Source: Streptoverticillium olivoreticuli subsp. olivoreticuli
Lineage (GTDB): Bacteria; Actinomycetota; Actinomycetes; Streptomycetales; Streptomycetaceae
Reading direction: 5' to 3'
DNA length: 64,000 nucleotides
Assembly: GCF_003391135.1 (NCBI RefSeq)
Contig: NZ_CP031455.1
Coordinates: forward strand, 4,882,001-4,946,000
Shown here one piece after another: positions 27,610-36,687 of the stretch; the first letter of the stretch is position 1, and each line of letters starts with the position of its first letter. The notes beneath the pieces were generated by a model. That model made no database searches and was not told the origin of the DNA. It was given only the letters and a program-made list of their open reading frames with translations. A program made the translations under genes and the position numbers.

Positions 27610-29301
27610 ATGGAAAGCCTGCGGCCGGAGGATCCACGGACACTCGGCGCATATCGGCTGCTCGGGCGGCTCGGCGCCGGCGGCATGGGGCGCGTCTATC
27701 TGGCCCGCTCCGACCGCGGCCGCACGGTGGCGGTCAAGCTGGTCCACCGGGAGCTGGCCGGCCAGGAGGAGTTCCGCCGCCGCTTCCGCGCGGAGGTGCG
27801 GGCCGCGCGGCAGGTCGGCGGGGAGTGGACCGCGTCCGTCCTCGACACGGACACCGAAGCGGAGATCCCCTGGGTCGCCACCGGCTATGTCGCGGGGCCG
27901 TCCCTGCGGCAGGTCGTGGACCGTGACTTCGGACCGCTGCCCGAGCGGTCCGTGCGCATCCTCGGCGCAGGGCTCGCCCGCGCCCTCCAGGCGATCCACG
28001 CCGCGGGCGTCGTCCACCGCGACCTCAAGCCGTCGAACGTCCTGATCACCCTGGACGGCCCCCGCGTCATCGACTTCGGCATCGCCCGCGCCCTGGAGAG
28101 CGTGGCCGACGGCGACGGGCTCACCCGGACCGGTGCCGCCGTGGGCTCCCCCGGCTTCATGTCGCCCGAGCAGGTGCGCGGCGCCCGCGTCACCGCCGCC
28201 GCCGACGTCTTCTGCCTCGGCTCGGTGCTGGCCTACGCGGCCACCGGGCGGCTGCCCTTCGGCACGGCGGACAGCGGGGTGCACGCCCTGATGTACCGCA
28301 TCGCCGAGGAGGAGCCGGACCTCACCGACGTCCCCGGCGCCCTCCGGCCGCTGATCCTGGAGTTCCTCGCCAAGGACCCGGCCGAGCGGCCGACACCCGC
28401 GCAGGTGCTGGAGCGCACCGGCGTCGAGGAGCTGTCCGCCGACCTCGCGTCCGCCGACCCCTGGCTGCCGGGCGCCCTGGTGGCCAGGCTCGGCCGGCAC
28501 GCCGTGCAACTGCTGGACGTCGAGGAGCCCGTACGCTCCACGGGCCCCCTGCCGCCCGCCGCGCCCGTGCCCGACCCGACGCTGATATCCCCGCCGGGCC
28601 CGCCCCCGGCCGCCGAGCCGCCGACCGTGACCGCGGGCCGGGCGATCTCACAGCCCCTGCCGCCGCCCGCCCACGGATATCCGCACGCGGGCCCGTACGC
28701 CGGCGCCACCCAAGTCGGGTACGCGCCCCCGCCTCCCCCGCGCCGCTCCCGGACGCCCGTCGTGCTGGCCGCGGTGGTGGCCGCCGGGCTGCTCGCGGGC
28801 GGCGGCGCGTTCTATCTGCTCAAGCGGGGCGCGGACAACAGCGCGCACGGCCCCGCACCGGCGCCCTCTACGCCCGGTGCGCCCACCCCGTCCTCCGGCA
28901 CGCTCCCGGCGACGACGCCGGACGACGGCAAGGCCCCCGGCCCCGTGCCACAGGCGTTCCTGGGCACCTGGCAGTCCGACTTCTCCACCAAGGGCGGCCC
29001 CAACTCCCGCCGGATCGTCATCAGCCAGGGTTCCGTCGGCGCCCCCGTGGCCGACATCACCGGCAGCGGCACCACCGACGACGGCACCGTCTACCGCTGC
29101 GCGTGGACCGCGCCCCTCAGCGGCGGCGGCACCTCCGGCGCCCCGCTCCGCCTCGGCCCCTCGACCGTCACGCTCGGCGAGCCGTCCGGCGCCTGCTCAC
29201 CGGGCGAGCCCACGGAGCTGACGATCCTCCCGGACGGCTCGCTCAGCCGCCGCTTCGTCGGCACCGACAAGGCGCCGCTGATCTACCGCAAGGCGGGATG
29301 A
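27610..29301 (+). CDS. Membrane-anchored Ser/Thr protein kinase with C-terminal sensor domain
   Basis: The 563-aa protein starts with a Hanks-type kinase domain (about residues 15-280): glycine loop LGAGGMGRVY, VAVKLV (Lys43), HRDLKPSN, DFGIA, and activation region AVGSPGFMSPEQ. A Pro-rich linker follows, then one membrane helix (VVLAAVVAAGLLAGGGAFYLL). A roughly 135-residue extracellular domain (FLGTWQSDFSTKGG to LIYRKAG) probably senses an envelope ligand. There are no PASTA repeats. The ATG at 27610 follows GGAGGAGAGGG. It is convergent with purA. Confidence 0.93.
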   Translation: MESLRPEDPRTLGAYRLLGRLGAGGMGRVYLARSDRGRTVAVKLVHRELAGQEEFRRRFRAEVRAARQVGGEWTASVLDTDTEAEIPWVATGYVAGPSLRQVVDRDFGPLPERSVRILGAGLARALQAIHAAGVVHRDLKPSNVLITLDGPRVIDFGIARALESVADGDGLTRTGAAVGSPGFMSPEQVRGARVTAAADVFCLGSVLAYAATGRLPFGTADSGVHALMYRIAEEEPDLTDVPGALRPLILEFLAKDPAERPTPAQVLERTGVEELSADLASADPWLPGALVARLGRHAVQLLDVEEPVRSTGPLPPAAPVPDPTLISPPGPPPAAEPPTVTAGRAISQPLPPPAHGYPHAGPYAGATQVGYAPPPPPRRSRTPVVLAAVVAAGLLAGGGAFYLLKRGADNSAHGPAPAPSTPGAPTPSSGTLPATTPDDGKAPGPVPQAFLGTWQSDFSTKGGPNSRRIVISQGSVGAPVADITGSGTTDDGTVYRCAWTAPLSGGGTSGAPLRLGPSTVTLGEPSGACSPGEPTELTILPDGSLSRRFVGTDKAPLIYRKAG

Positions 29302-29313
29302 GCCGGACAGCGC

Positions 29314-29349
29314 ACAGCGCCCCGGCGGCCGAAGCCACCGGGGCGCTGT
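29314..29349. terminator. Bidirectional terminator between kinase and purA
   Basis: The 12-bp arms ACAGCGCCCCGG and CCGGGGCGCTGT, with further pairing inside, lie between two convergent stop codons. Confidence 0.8.
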
Positions 29350-29381
29350 GTGCGACCTTCCGCCTTTTGCAGCGACAGGCC

Positions 29382-30668
29382 TTACGAGAGGAAGGAGTTG
29401 ATCTCGATCGTCTCGGTGCGGCCCGGGCCGACGCCGATCGCGGAGATCGGCGCGCCGGACATCTCCTCCAGGGCCTTCACGTACGCCTGCGCGTTCTTCG
29501 GCAGGTCGGAGAAGGTCTTGGCCTTGGTGATGTCCTCGGACCAGCCCGGCAGCATCTCGTAGATCGGCTTCGCGTGGTGGAAGTCGCTCTGGCTGTAGGG
29601 CAGCTCCTCGACGCGCTTGCCGTCGATCTCGTACGCGACGCAGACCGGGATCTGCTCCCAGCCCGTGAGCACGTCGAGCTTGGTGAGGAAGAAGTCCGTC
29701 AGGCCGTTGACGCGGGTCGCGTAGCGGGCGATGACCGCGTCGAACCAGCCGCAGCGGCGGTCACGGCCGGTGGTCACACCGCGCTCGCCACCGATGGTGC
29801 GCAGCGCCTCGCCGTCCTTGTCGAACAGCTCGGTCGGGAACGGACCGGCGCCCACTCGCGTGGTGTACGCCTTGAGGATGCCGATCACGCGGCTGATCTT
29901 CGTCGGGCCCACGCCCGCACCCGTGCAGGCGCCGCCCGCGGTCGGGTTGGACGAGGTGACGAAGGGGTACGTGCCGTGGTCCACGTCGAGCAGCGTGCCC
30001 TGGCCGCCCTCGAAGAGGACGACCTTGCCCTCGTCGATGGCGTTGTTGAGGATCAGCGTCGTGTCGGCCACGTACGGCTTGATCTGCTCGGCGTAGGTGA
30101 GCAGCTCCTCGACGATCGCGCCGGCCTCGATGGCCCGGCGGTTGTAGAGCTTCGCCAGGATCTGGTTCTTGAAGTCGAGAGCGGCCTCGACCTTCTGCGT
30201 CAGGATCGACTCGTCGTAGAGGTCCTGGACGCGGATGCCCACGCGGTTGATCTTGTCCGCGTAGGTCGGGCCGATGCCACGGCCCGTGGTGCCGATCTTC
30301 CGCGAGCCGAGGAAGCGTTCCGTCACCTTGTCGACCGTGGTGTGGTACGGCGTGATCAGGTGCGCGTTACCGCTGAGCAGCAGCTTGGACGTGTCGACGC
30401 CGCGCTCGTTGAGTCCGCTCAGCTCGGAGAGCAGGACCGCCGGGTCGACGACGACTCCGTTGCCGATCACCGGGGTGCACCCCGGCGAGAGGATTCCGGA
30501 AGGGAGGAGATGCAGCGCGTATTTCTGGTCGCCGACGACCACCGTGTGGCCGGCGTTGTTGCCACCTTGGTAGCGCACCACATAGTCCACGGATCCACCG
30601 AGGAGGTCGGTGGCCTTTCCCTTGCCCTCGTCACCCCACTGAGCACCGAGCAGCACAAGTGCGGGCAC
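29382..30668 (-). CDS. purA: Adenylosuccinate synthetase
   Basis: This 428-aa enzyme converts IMP plus aspartate to adenylosuccinate with GTP, the first committed step to AMP. It has the P-loop-like GAQWGDEGKGK near residue 8, GGNNAGHTVV, GTTGRGIGPTYADK, FEGGQGTLLDVDHGTYPF, and the GTP-site TKLDVLTG. The frame continues upstream, but homology begins at the GTG at 30668 (PALVLLGAQWG), preceded by GGAAGGGG. A long inverted repeat lies 40-80 bp upstream. Confidence 0.97.
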   Translation of the reverse strand: MPALVLLGAQWGDEGKGKATDLLGGSVDYVVRYQGGNNAGHTVVVGDQKYALHLLPSGILSPGCTPVIGNGVVVDPAVLLSELSGLNERGVDTSKLLLSGNAHLITPYHTTVDKVTERFLGSRKIGTTGRGIGPTYADKINRVGIRVQDLYDESILTQKVEAALDFKNQILAKLYNRRAIEAGAIVEELLTYAEQIKPYVADTTLILNNAIDEGKVVLFEGGQGTLLDVDHGTYPFVTSSNPTAGGACTGAGVGPTKISRVIGILKAYTTRVGAGPFPTELFDKDGEALRTIGGERGVTTGRDRRCGWFDAVIARYATRVNGLTDFFLTKLDVLTGWEQIPVCVAYEIDGKRVEELPYSQSDFHHAKPIYEMLPGWSEDITKAKTFSDLPKNAQAYVKALEEMSGAPISAIGVGPGRTETIEINSFLS

Positions 30669-30709
30669 AGGCGTACACCCCTTCCGGGCGGGGCATGTCC
30701 AACGTGCGT

Positions 30710-30746
30710 GGTGGTGTTCACCCGCTTGCTCAGGGCGTACACCACC
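30710..30746. promoter_or_regulatory. Inverted repeat upstream of purA
   Basis: GGTGGTGT (30710-30717) pairs with ACACCACC (30739-30746), and CCC/GGG pairs lie inside. It lies 42 bp upstream of the purA start, so it is either an operator or a leader hairpin. Confidence 0.45.
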
Positions 30747-30781
30747 GCTAGAGCCGTCGAACCGGTGCCCCGGATAGACGA

Positions 30782-30809
30782 AGCCCCTGGCGCAACAGCG
30801 ACAGGGGCT
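30782..30809. promoter_or_regulatory. Hairpin before the lipid-kinase-like gene
   Basis: AGCCCCTG (30782-30789) pairs with CAGGGGCT (30802-30809) over 12 nt, 34 bp before the GTG at 30844. It could be a leader structure or an insulator between the divergent genes. Confidence 0.4.
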
Positions 30810-30843
30810 CTTGCACCGAGAGATTACCTGAGGAAGGACCGAG

Positions 30844-31773
30844 GTGTCGGCTCCAGACTCCACCGAGCAGCCTCTGCTCGTGGTCATCGACCCGGTCGCC
30901 CGCCGTGTGGACGGCGAGTCCGTACGGATCGCGAGGGATGTCCTCTGCGGCGGCGCGGTGGCCAAAATCTGCTTCCCCGAGGGGCCGCAGGACGTCGAGC
31001 GCGCCCTGGCCCGCCGGGGCCGCAGGCGGCCCGTCGTCATCGGCGACGACCGGGCGCTGCTGCGCGTCGTCCATCTGCTGCACCAGCGCCGTGACCTGCC
31101 GGAAGTCCCGGTCTCCCTGGTCCCGGTCGGTGCGCTGCCCGCCGTGTCGCTGGCCCGTGCGCTGGGGGTGCCCCTGGGCACGGTCGCGGCCTCCCGGGCC
31201 GTGCTGGACGGCGCCGAGCGGCGGCTGGACGCACTGGTCGACGACGCCGGCGGAGTCGTCCTGGGCGGGCTGTGGATCCCGGGGCCGGGTGGCCTGAACC
31301 GGACGCCGGAGGCGATGGCGGCGGCTGAGCCGAACGGGTCACCGGAAACGGGCATAGCCGACGTGGCTGATGTCACTGAAGTCGCCGCCGGAGAGGGCGG
31401 CGTCGGTGATCATCAGTCGTGGTGGTCGCCCGCGGCGCGCACGGCACGCTCGGCCCTGACGCTGCTGACCGGCCCGGCGGCCCGCCACCAGCTGCCGTCC
31501 TGCACACGGCTGCGGGTGGAGGCGGACGGGGTGCTGCTGGTGGATCTGGACGAGCCGGTGGCGCGGGTGGCGGTGTGCGCGGTGGACGGTCAGGCGGAGG
31601 TGACCGTCCACACGCACTCCGCGGAACTGCCGTCCGTCGCCCGCGCGACCCGCGTCTCGATCTCGGGCCCCTCGTTCCACTACCGCGCGGACAACGTCCT
31701 GACGGGCCCGGTCCGGACGCGCACGTGGTCGGTACGGGAGGGGGCGTGGCGACTGGTGCTGCCGCGGGGGTGA
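30844..31773 (+). CDS. Diacylglycerol-kinase-like protein with degenerate active site
   Basis: The 309-aa protein has the two-part DAGK/sphingosine-kinase layout. The N-terminal half would bind nucleotide, but the usual GGDGT is VVIGDDRALL here. The PxGTGNDxAR motif is reduced to VPVGALPAVSLARALGVP. The rest of the scaffold (AVLDGAERRLDALVDDAGGVVLGG) and the beta-rich C-terminal half (VEADGVLLVDLDEP) remain. It is thus probably a non-catalytic lipid-binding relative. The GTG start follows GAGGAAGGA. It is divergent from purA. Confidence 0.75.
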   Translation: MSAPDSTEQPLLVVIDPVARRVDGESVRIARDVLCGGAVAKICFPEGPQDVERALARRGRRRPVVIGDDRALLRVVHLLHQRRDLPEVPVSLVPVGALPAVSLARALGVPLGTVAASRAVLDGAERRLDALVDDAGGVVLGGLWIPGPGGLNRTPEAMAAAEPNGSPETGIADVADVTEVAAGEGGVGDHQSWWSPAARTARSALTLLTGPAARHQLPSCTRLRVEADGVLLVDLDEPVARVAVCAVDGQAEVTVHTHSAELPSVARATRVSISGPSFHYRADNVLTGPVRTRTWSVREGAWRLVLPRG

Positions 31774-31883
31774 GCGGAGGTTTGTTGCCCGGCGCTGCCC
31801 CTGGGGTGCGGAAATTCAGCCCGTGGGGGCACCTCCCAGCGGTAGCTGGGGGAGCACAGAGCCCGCACCCGGCAACGGCCGCG
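31774..31883. repeat. Short intergenic repeat with hairpin
   Basis: The segment 31825-31854 (CCTCCCAGC, GGTA loop, GCTGGGGGAG) recurs in inverted orientation at 36804-36833. Here it lies between two convergent genes and probably terminates both. Confidence 0.65.
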
Positions 31884-32543
31884 TCACCGCCCCGGGGTCA
31901 CCAACCCCGCCTCGTACGCGAAGACCGCCGCCTGCGTCCGGTCCCGAAGCCCCAGCTTCACCAGGATCCGGCTCACATGCGTCTTCACCGTCGACTCCGC
32001 CACCACCAGCCCCGCCGCGATCTCGGAGTTGGAGCAGCCCTGGGCCACCAGCACCAGCACCTCCGTCTCCCGCTCCGTGAGGTCCCCGATCCGGTCCTGC
32101 GTCGGCACCTTCGGCGCGCCGAGCCGCGAGAACTCCTGGATGAGCCGCTTGGTGACCGTCGGCGCGAGGAGCGCCTCGCCGGACGCCACGACCCGCACAC
32201 CGTCCGCGAGCTGGCGGGCGGAGGCGTCCTTGAGCAGGAAGCCGCTCGCCCCGGCGCGCAGCGCCTGGTAGACGTACTCGTCCAGGTCGAAGGTGGTCAG
32301 CACCAGCACCTTCGCGTCGGCGTCCGCCGCGACGATCTCCCGGGTCGCCTCCAGGCCGTTGAGCACGGGCATCCGGATGTCCATCAGGACGACGTCGGGG
32401 CGCAGCGCCGCGACCTGCTGGACGGCCTGCCGCCCGTCCAGGGCCTCCCCGACGACCTCGATGTCGGGCTGGGCGTTCAGCAGGACGGAGAACCCTTCGC
32501 GGACCATCATCTGGTCGTCGACGATCAGCACGCGGATGGTCAT
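31884..32543 (-). CDS. NarL/LuxR-family response regulator
   Basis: This 219-aa regulator has a receiver domain (VLIVDDQMMVREG; phospho-Asp in DVVLMDIRMPVLNG; Lys in FLLKDAS). An HTH follows (LTERETEVLVLVAQGCSNSEIAAGL, STVKTHVSRILVKLGLRDR). The ATG at 32543 overlaps the kinase stop by 4 bp. It is the output half of the adjacent NarL-type pair. Confidence 0.95.
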   Translation of the reverse strand: MTIRVLIVDDQMMVREGFSVLLNAQPDIEVVGEALDGRQAVQQVAALRPDVVLMDIRMPVLNGLEATREIVAADADAKVLVLTTFDLDEYVYQALRAGASGFLLKDASARQLADGVRVVASGEALLAPTVTKRLIQEFSRLGAPKVPTQDRIGDLTERETEVLVLVAQGCSNSEIAAGLVVAESTVKTHVSRILVKLGLRDRTQAAVFAYEAGLVTPGR

Positions 32544-33862
32544 GCGGCCGCCTCGCCCAGGGCGACGGGGAGGAACGCGGCGACCTCGTAGCCGCCGTCC
32601 TCCGTGGCCTCCGCCGTCATCTCGCCGCCGAGCATCCCGACCCGCTCCCGCATGCCGAGGACGCCGTGCCCGGCGCCGGGCGAGGGCTTGGCCAGGCGGT
32701 CCGCCGGGCCGTTGACGACGCGCAGGCCGAGCCCGCCGAGCACATGGCTGATCTCCACCCGGACGTCGGCGCCGGGCGCGTGCCGCAGCGCGTTGCTCAG
32801 CGCCTCCTGCACGATGCGGTACGCCGACAGCTCCACGCCCTGCGGCAGGGGCCGCACCGCGCCCGTGGTGACGTACTCCACGGCGGGACCGGCCGCGCGG
32901 ACGTTGTCGATCAGCGCGCCGATGTCGGCGAGGGTGGGCTGCGGCGCCTCGGGCCCGGCGAAGGCGTCGGGGTTCTCCGACCGTACGACGCCGAGGACGC
33001 GGCGCAGCTCGGTCAGGGCCGCCACCGCGTTCTCGCGGATCGTCTGGAAGGCGGCGGCGAGCTCCGGCGGGGTGTCCTCGACGCGGTACGGGGCCGCCTC
33101 CGCCTGGATCGCGACGACCGACATGTGGTGGGCGACGACGTCGTGCAGCTCGCGGGCGATGGTGGTGCGCTCCTCCAGGACCGTGCGCCGGGACCGCTCC
33201 ACCTCGGTGACGGCCGCCTGCGCGGCGACCTGCTGCTTGGACTCGCGCAGGCCGCGGACGGCCAGGACGACGAAGAGGAGGATGCCGGAGAGGATCAGCA
33301 TCTGGAACAGGTCGGCGACGAAGAAGCCACTGCCGTACGCGCCGAACGTCCTGAGGAACAGCCCGCTGAAGACCCCCAGCGCGCCGGTGAGCAGCCACAT
33401 CTCGGCCGCCACGCGGGGCCGGGTCCGCAGCGCCACGACCAGCATGACGAAGAGGTGGGAGAAGAACCCGCCCGGCGACCAGGGGCCGTAGCCGCTCAGG
33501 AGCGTTCCCGAGAACAGCAGCGCGCCCGTCGACAGCCACCACGCGCCGACGGGCCGGAAGAGCGTCATGACCATCGGTATGCCGATGACCAGCGCCGTGA
33601 CCAGCCCGTACGGGCCGCCCTGGCGGTCGGCGGCCGCGAGCATGACGACGCAGGTGAAGCCGACGAGGGCGATGTGCGGGAACCACCGGGCGTAGCGCTC
33701 GGCGCGGCCCGGCAGCCCGCGGACCAGCCGGTGCCCGGCGGGCAGCGGTGGCAGCGGCCGGAAGGCGAAGGCGTCGGTGAAGAGGTCCTCGCGAAGCCCG
33801 CCGATGGCGCTCTTCGCCAGGCGCATCTCGCTGCGCAGACTGGGCTCATAGGTGTCGGTCAC
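32540..33862 (-). CDS. NarL-type sensor histidine kinase
   Basis: The 440-aa kinase has six or so N-terminal membrane helices (about residues 60-225) and no large extracellular domain. A coiled segment, HisKA_3 (ARELHDVVAHHMSVVAIQAE) and a HATPase domain (IVQEALSNALRHAPG; GHGVLGMRERVGMLGG) follow. I chose GTG 33862 (TDTYEPSLRSEM); the frame is open a further 24 codons. It forms a coupled pair with the response regulator; its target genes are not evident, and kynAU upstream are on the same strand but separated by 155 bp. Confidence 0.93.
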   Translation of the reverse strand: MTDTYEPSLRSEMRLAKSAIGGLREDLFTDAFAFRPLPPLPAGHRLVRGLPGRAERYARWFPHIALVGFTCVVMLAAADRQGGPYGLVTALVIGIPMVMTLFRPVGAWWLSTGALLFSGTLLSGYGPWSPGGFFSHLFVMLVVALRTRPRVAAEMWLLTGALGVFSGLFLRTFGAYGSGFFVADLFQMLILSGILLFVVLAVRGLRESKQQVAAQAAVTEVERSRRTVLEERTTIARELHDVVAHHMSVVAIQAEAAPYRVEDTPPELAAAFQTIRENAVAALTELRRVLGVVRSENPDAFAGPEAPQPTLADIGALIDNVRAAGPAVEYVTTGAVRPLPQGVELSAYRIVQEALSNALRHAPGADVRVEISHVLGGLGLRVVNGPADRLAKPSPGAGHGVLGMRERVGMLGGEMTAEATEDGGYEVAAFLPVALGEAAA

Positions 33863-34017
33863 ACCATCAAAGGTAGGCAAAGGCGCGTGGTCGGGGCGTC
33901 CGCAAGGATGAGGATCTCCGGGCGTCCGTCTCAAGTACTACGCGCGGTCCTGCGAGGGTTTCCCTGCCCGCCCCGCGGCTCCTGGCCCCGCCGGATGCCC
34001 GACGGGGCCGCCCGCGG

Positions 34018-35244
34018 TCAGGGGCCCAGCACCTCCGCCAGCACCCGCGCCGCGCGCTCGGCGTCGGCGAAGCCCGTGTACAGCGGGGTGAAGCCGAAGC
34101 GCAGGACGTCCGGGGGCCGGAAGTCCCCGACGACCCCGCGGCGTATGAGCTCCTCCATCACCGCGCCCGCTCCGGAGCAGCGCAGCGCCACCTGGCTGCC
34201 GCGCTCCGCGTGCGCGGCGGGCGTGACGCTCTCGACGCGGCCCTCGGGGACGTACTCCTCGACGCAGCGCAGGAAGAAGTCCGTCAGGGCGAGGCTCTTG
34301 GCCCTTACGTCCGCGAGCGCCACCCCTTCCCACACGTCGAGCGCGGTGTCGAGCGCGAGGAGGGAGAGGATCTCCGGCGTGCCGACCCGGCCGCGGGCCG
34401 CGCCGTCGGCGGGGGTGTAGGCGGGCGACATCGCGAAGGGGTCGGCGTGGGAGTTCCAGCCGGGCAGCGGTGAGTCGAAGCGGGGCTGGAGCTCGTGGCG
34501 GACGTAGAGATAGGCGGGCGAGCCGGGCCCGCCATTGAGGTACTTGTACGTGCAGCCGACCGCGAAGTCCACGCCGTACGCGTCGAGTTCGACCGGCAGG
34601 GCGCCCGCGCTGTGGCACAGGTCCACAACGACGCGGGCTCCCGCGGTGTGCGCGGCGGCGGTCACGGCGGGCAGGTCGTGCAGGCGGCCCGTGCGGTAGT
34701 CGACGTGGTTGACCAGCACGGCGGCGGTGCGCGGCCCGGCCTCCCCGGCCAGCGCGGCGGCGGGCACGGCCCGGACCCGGCAGCCCGTCATCCGGGCGGC
34801 GGACTCGGCGACATAGCCGTCGGTGGGGAACGTGGCCGCGTCGACGAGCACTTCGTCGCGGCCCGGCGCCCGCTCCCGGGCGATGCGGACGGCCGCCACG
34901 ACCGCCTTGAAGACATTGACGCTCGTGGAGTCGCCGACCACGATCTGCCCGGGCGCGGCCCCGACGAGCCCGCCGATCCGGTCACCGACCCGCTCGGGCG
35001 CCGACCACCAGCCGGACTCGGTCCAGGAGCGGATCCCCAGCCGACCCCACTCCCGCCCGATGACATCCGCGAGCCGGCCGGCCACGGCGCCGGGCAGGGC
35101 GCCGAGGGAGTTGCCGTCGAGATACACCGTGCCGTCCGCGAGCGCGAACTCCGCCCGCTTGGCGCGGAGTACGTCGGCGGCGTCCAGCGCGGCGGCTTCC
35201 CGGCCGAGCGCTCCGCCCATCTCCACACCCTTCACGTCAGACAT
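34018..35244 (-). CDS. kynU: Kynureninase
   Basis: This 408-aa fold-type I PLP enzyme cleaves kynurenine to anthranilate and alanine. Motifs are VYLDGNSLGALP, VGDSTSVNVFK (PLP phosphate region), VDLCHSAGALPVEL, and GCTYKYLNGGPGSPAYLYV, which carries the PLP lysine. The ATG at 35244 overlaps the kynA 3' end by 8 bp, so the two are co-translated. The product anthranilate can feed tryptophan or secondary metabolism. Confidence 0.96.
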   Translation of the reverse strand: MSDVKGVEMGGALGREAAALDAADVLRAKRAEFALADGTVYLDGNSLGALPGAVAGRLADVIGREWGRLGIRSWTESGWWSAPERVGDRIGGLVGAAPGQIVVGDSTSVNVFKAVVAAVRIARERAPGRDEVLVDAATFPTDGYVAESAARMTGCRVRAVPAAALAGEAGPRTAAVLVNHVDYRTGRLHDLPAVTAAAHTAGARVVVDLCHSAGALPVELDAYGVDFAVGCTYKYLNGGPGSPAYLYVRHELQPRFDSPLPGWNSHADPFAMSPAYTPADGAARGRVGTPEILSLLALDTALDVWEGVALADVRAKSLALTDFFLRCVEEYVPEGRVESVTPAAHAERGSQVALRCSGAGAVMEELIRRGVVGDFRPPDVLRFGFTPLYTGFADAERAARVLAEVLGP

Positions 35245-36091
35245 GGCTGCGCGCCGTCCACAGCTCGGGGAAGACGGTCTTCGCGGCCCGTTTCTCCAGC
35301 CAGGCCACCCCCGAGGAACCGCCCGTGCCGACCTTCGAGCCCATCGCCCGGCGGGTCGCCACGAGGTGGTCGTTGCGCCAGCGCCAGACCAGCTCGGCGA
35401 CCTCGGTCAGGCTCTCGCCCAGGCGGCACTCGCCGCTGTGCCGGGGGCCCTCGTAGATCCGCTGCCAGACCCGCTCGACGCCCGGGTCGGCGGCATACCG
35501 CTCGGAGACATCGCGGTCGAGCACGGCCCGGGGTATCTCATGGCCCAGGCGTGCCAGATGGCGCAGCACCTCGTCGTACAGACTCGGCTCGTGGAGGGCC
35601 TTCTCCAGCTCGGCGGCGTCGCGGGGGGCGCCGCGATAGGGCACCAGCATGGCCGCGGACTTCTCGCCGAGCAGGAACTCCAGGCGGCGGTAGGTGGCCG
35701 ACTGGAACCCGGACGCCTCGCCGAGCGCGCCCCGGTACGCATTGAACTGACCAGGCGTCAGATGCGCGATCGGCTTCCAGGAGGCGTTGAGCGACTCCAG
35801 CTCGTACGCCGACCGCTTGAGCGCGGCCAGCGCGGTCTCCAGGTCGTCACGGCGGAGCGCGAGGCCCGCGGTCCGCCACTCGTGCACGAGGACGGTGAAC
35901 CACAGCTCCATCACCTGGGTGGTGACCAGGAAGGCCATCTCCCCGGGGTCGTCGGAGAGCGGCTCCTGGAGCCGGCTGAGGACCGAGGCCCGGACATAGT
36001 CCTCGTACGGCGTGGTGCCCTCGAAGTCGAGGTTCGGGGAGGCCCCGGCGGCCTCCGGGGCGTGCGGGCGGGGTGGCTGCGGCTGCGACAT
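35237..36091 (-). CDS. kynA: Tryptophan 2,3-dioxygenase
   Basis: The 284-aa haem enzyme opens the tryptophan indole ring to N-formylkynurenine. Characteristic stretches are PYEDYVRASVLSRLQEPL near residue 25, FLVTTQVMELWFTVLVHEW (haem-site region), SYELESLNASW-like helix, FQSATYRRLEFLLGEK, and LVWRWRNDHLVATRRAMGSKVGTGGSSG (haem ligand and substrate loop). The ATG at 36091 lies behind GGAGAG. The first gene of kynA-kynU; no formamidase gene (kynB) is in the operon. Confidence 0.96.
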   Translation of the reverse strand: MSQPQPPRPHAPEAAGASPNLDFEGTTPYEDYVRASVLSRLQEPLSDDPGEMAFLVTTQVMELWFTVLVHEWRTAGLALRRDDLETALAALKRSAYELESLNASWKPIAHLTPGQFNAYRGALGEASGFQSATYRRLEFLLGEKSAAMLVPYRGAPRDAAELEKALHEPSLYDEVLRHLARLGHEIPRAVLDRDVSERYAADPGVERVWQRIYEGPRHSGECRLGESLTEVAELVWRWRNDHLVATRRAMGSKVGTGGSSGVAWLEKRAAKTVFPELWTARSHV

Positions 36092-36273
36092 CGCGCTCTC
36101 CTCGGCATGACGTGCTTCCGGGTAGCGGTCCGCCCCTTCCCGTCGGCATCGGAGCCCCGGTCCCCTGCCACGCATCATCCGTCCCTGCCGCCGCCCGCGG
36201 CAAGGCCTGTGGATAACTCCGCCGACAGCCGGAACGCCCCGCTCCGCGCGGGGCGTTCGGCCGGTCCTTCAGG

Positions 36274-36687
36274 TCAGCCCAGCGTGTTGGCGGCCGTCGG
36301 GGAGCTGTCCCTCAGGAACGCCGAGCAGCGCTCGTACTCCTCCTGCTCACCGATCGACTGCGCGGCCCGCGCGAGCGCGTGCAGCGCGCGCAGGAAGCCA
36401 CGGTTCGGCTCGTGCTCGAAGGGCACCGGGCCGTGCCCCTTCCAGCCGCTGCGGCGCAGGGCGTCGAGCCCGCGGTGGTAGCCGGTGCGGGCGTACGCAT
36501 AGGACTCGACGACCCGGCCGCCCTCGAACGCCTCGTCGGCGAGCTGCGCCCACGCGAGCGAGGACGCCGGATATTTGGCCGCGACCTCGGCCGGCGCGGC
36601 ACCGGAGGCGAGCAGCTCGCGCGGCTCGGGATCGTCGGGCAGGTGAGTCGGGGGCGGTCCCCCGAGCAGGTTCTCGTGAATGGACAT
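36274..36687 (-). CDS. DUF3151 family protein
   Basis: The 137-aa soluble protein is of a family found in actinobacteria and has no known function. Recognisable parts are ENLLGGPPPTHLPDDPEPRELLASG, SSLAWAQLADEAFEGG, AYARTGYHRGLDALRRSGWKG, and PVPFEHEPNRGFLRALHALARAA. The repeat-like helices suggest a TPR-type fold. ATG 36687 with TGGAG upstream. The gene is followed by kynA on the same strand and preceded by a long repeat-filled gap. Confidence 0.88.
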   Translation of the reverse strand: MSIHENLLGGPPPTHLPDDPEPRELLASGAAPAEVAAKYPASSLAWAQLADEAFEGGRVVESYAYARTGYHRGLDALRRSGWKGHGPVPFEHEPNRGFLRALHALARAAQSIGEQEEYERCSAFLRDSSPTAANTLG

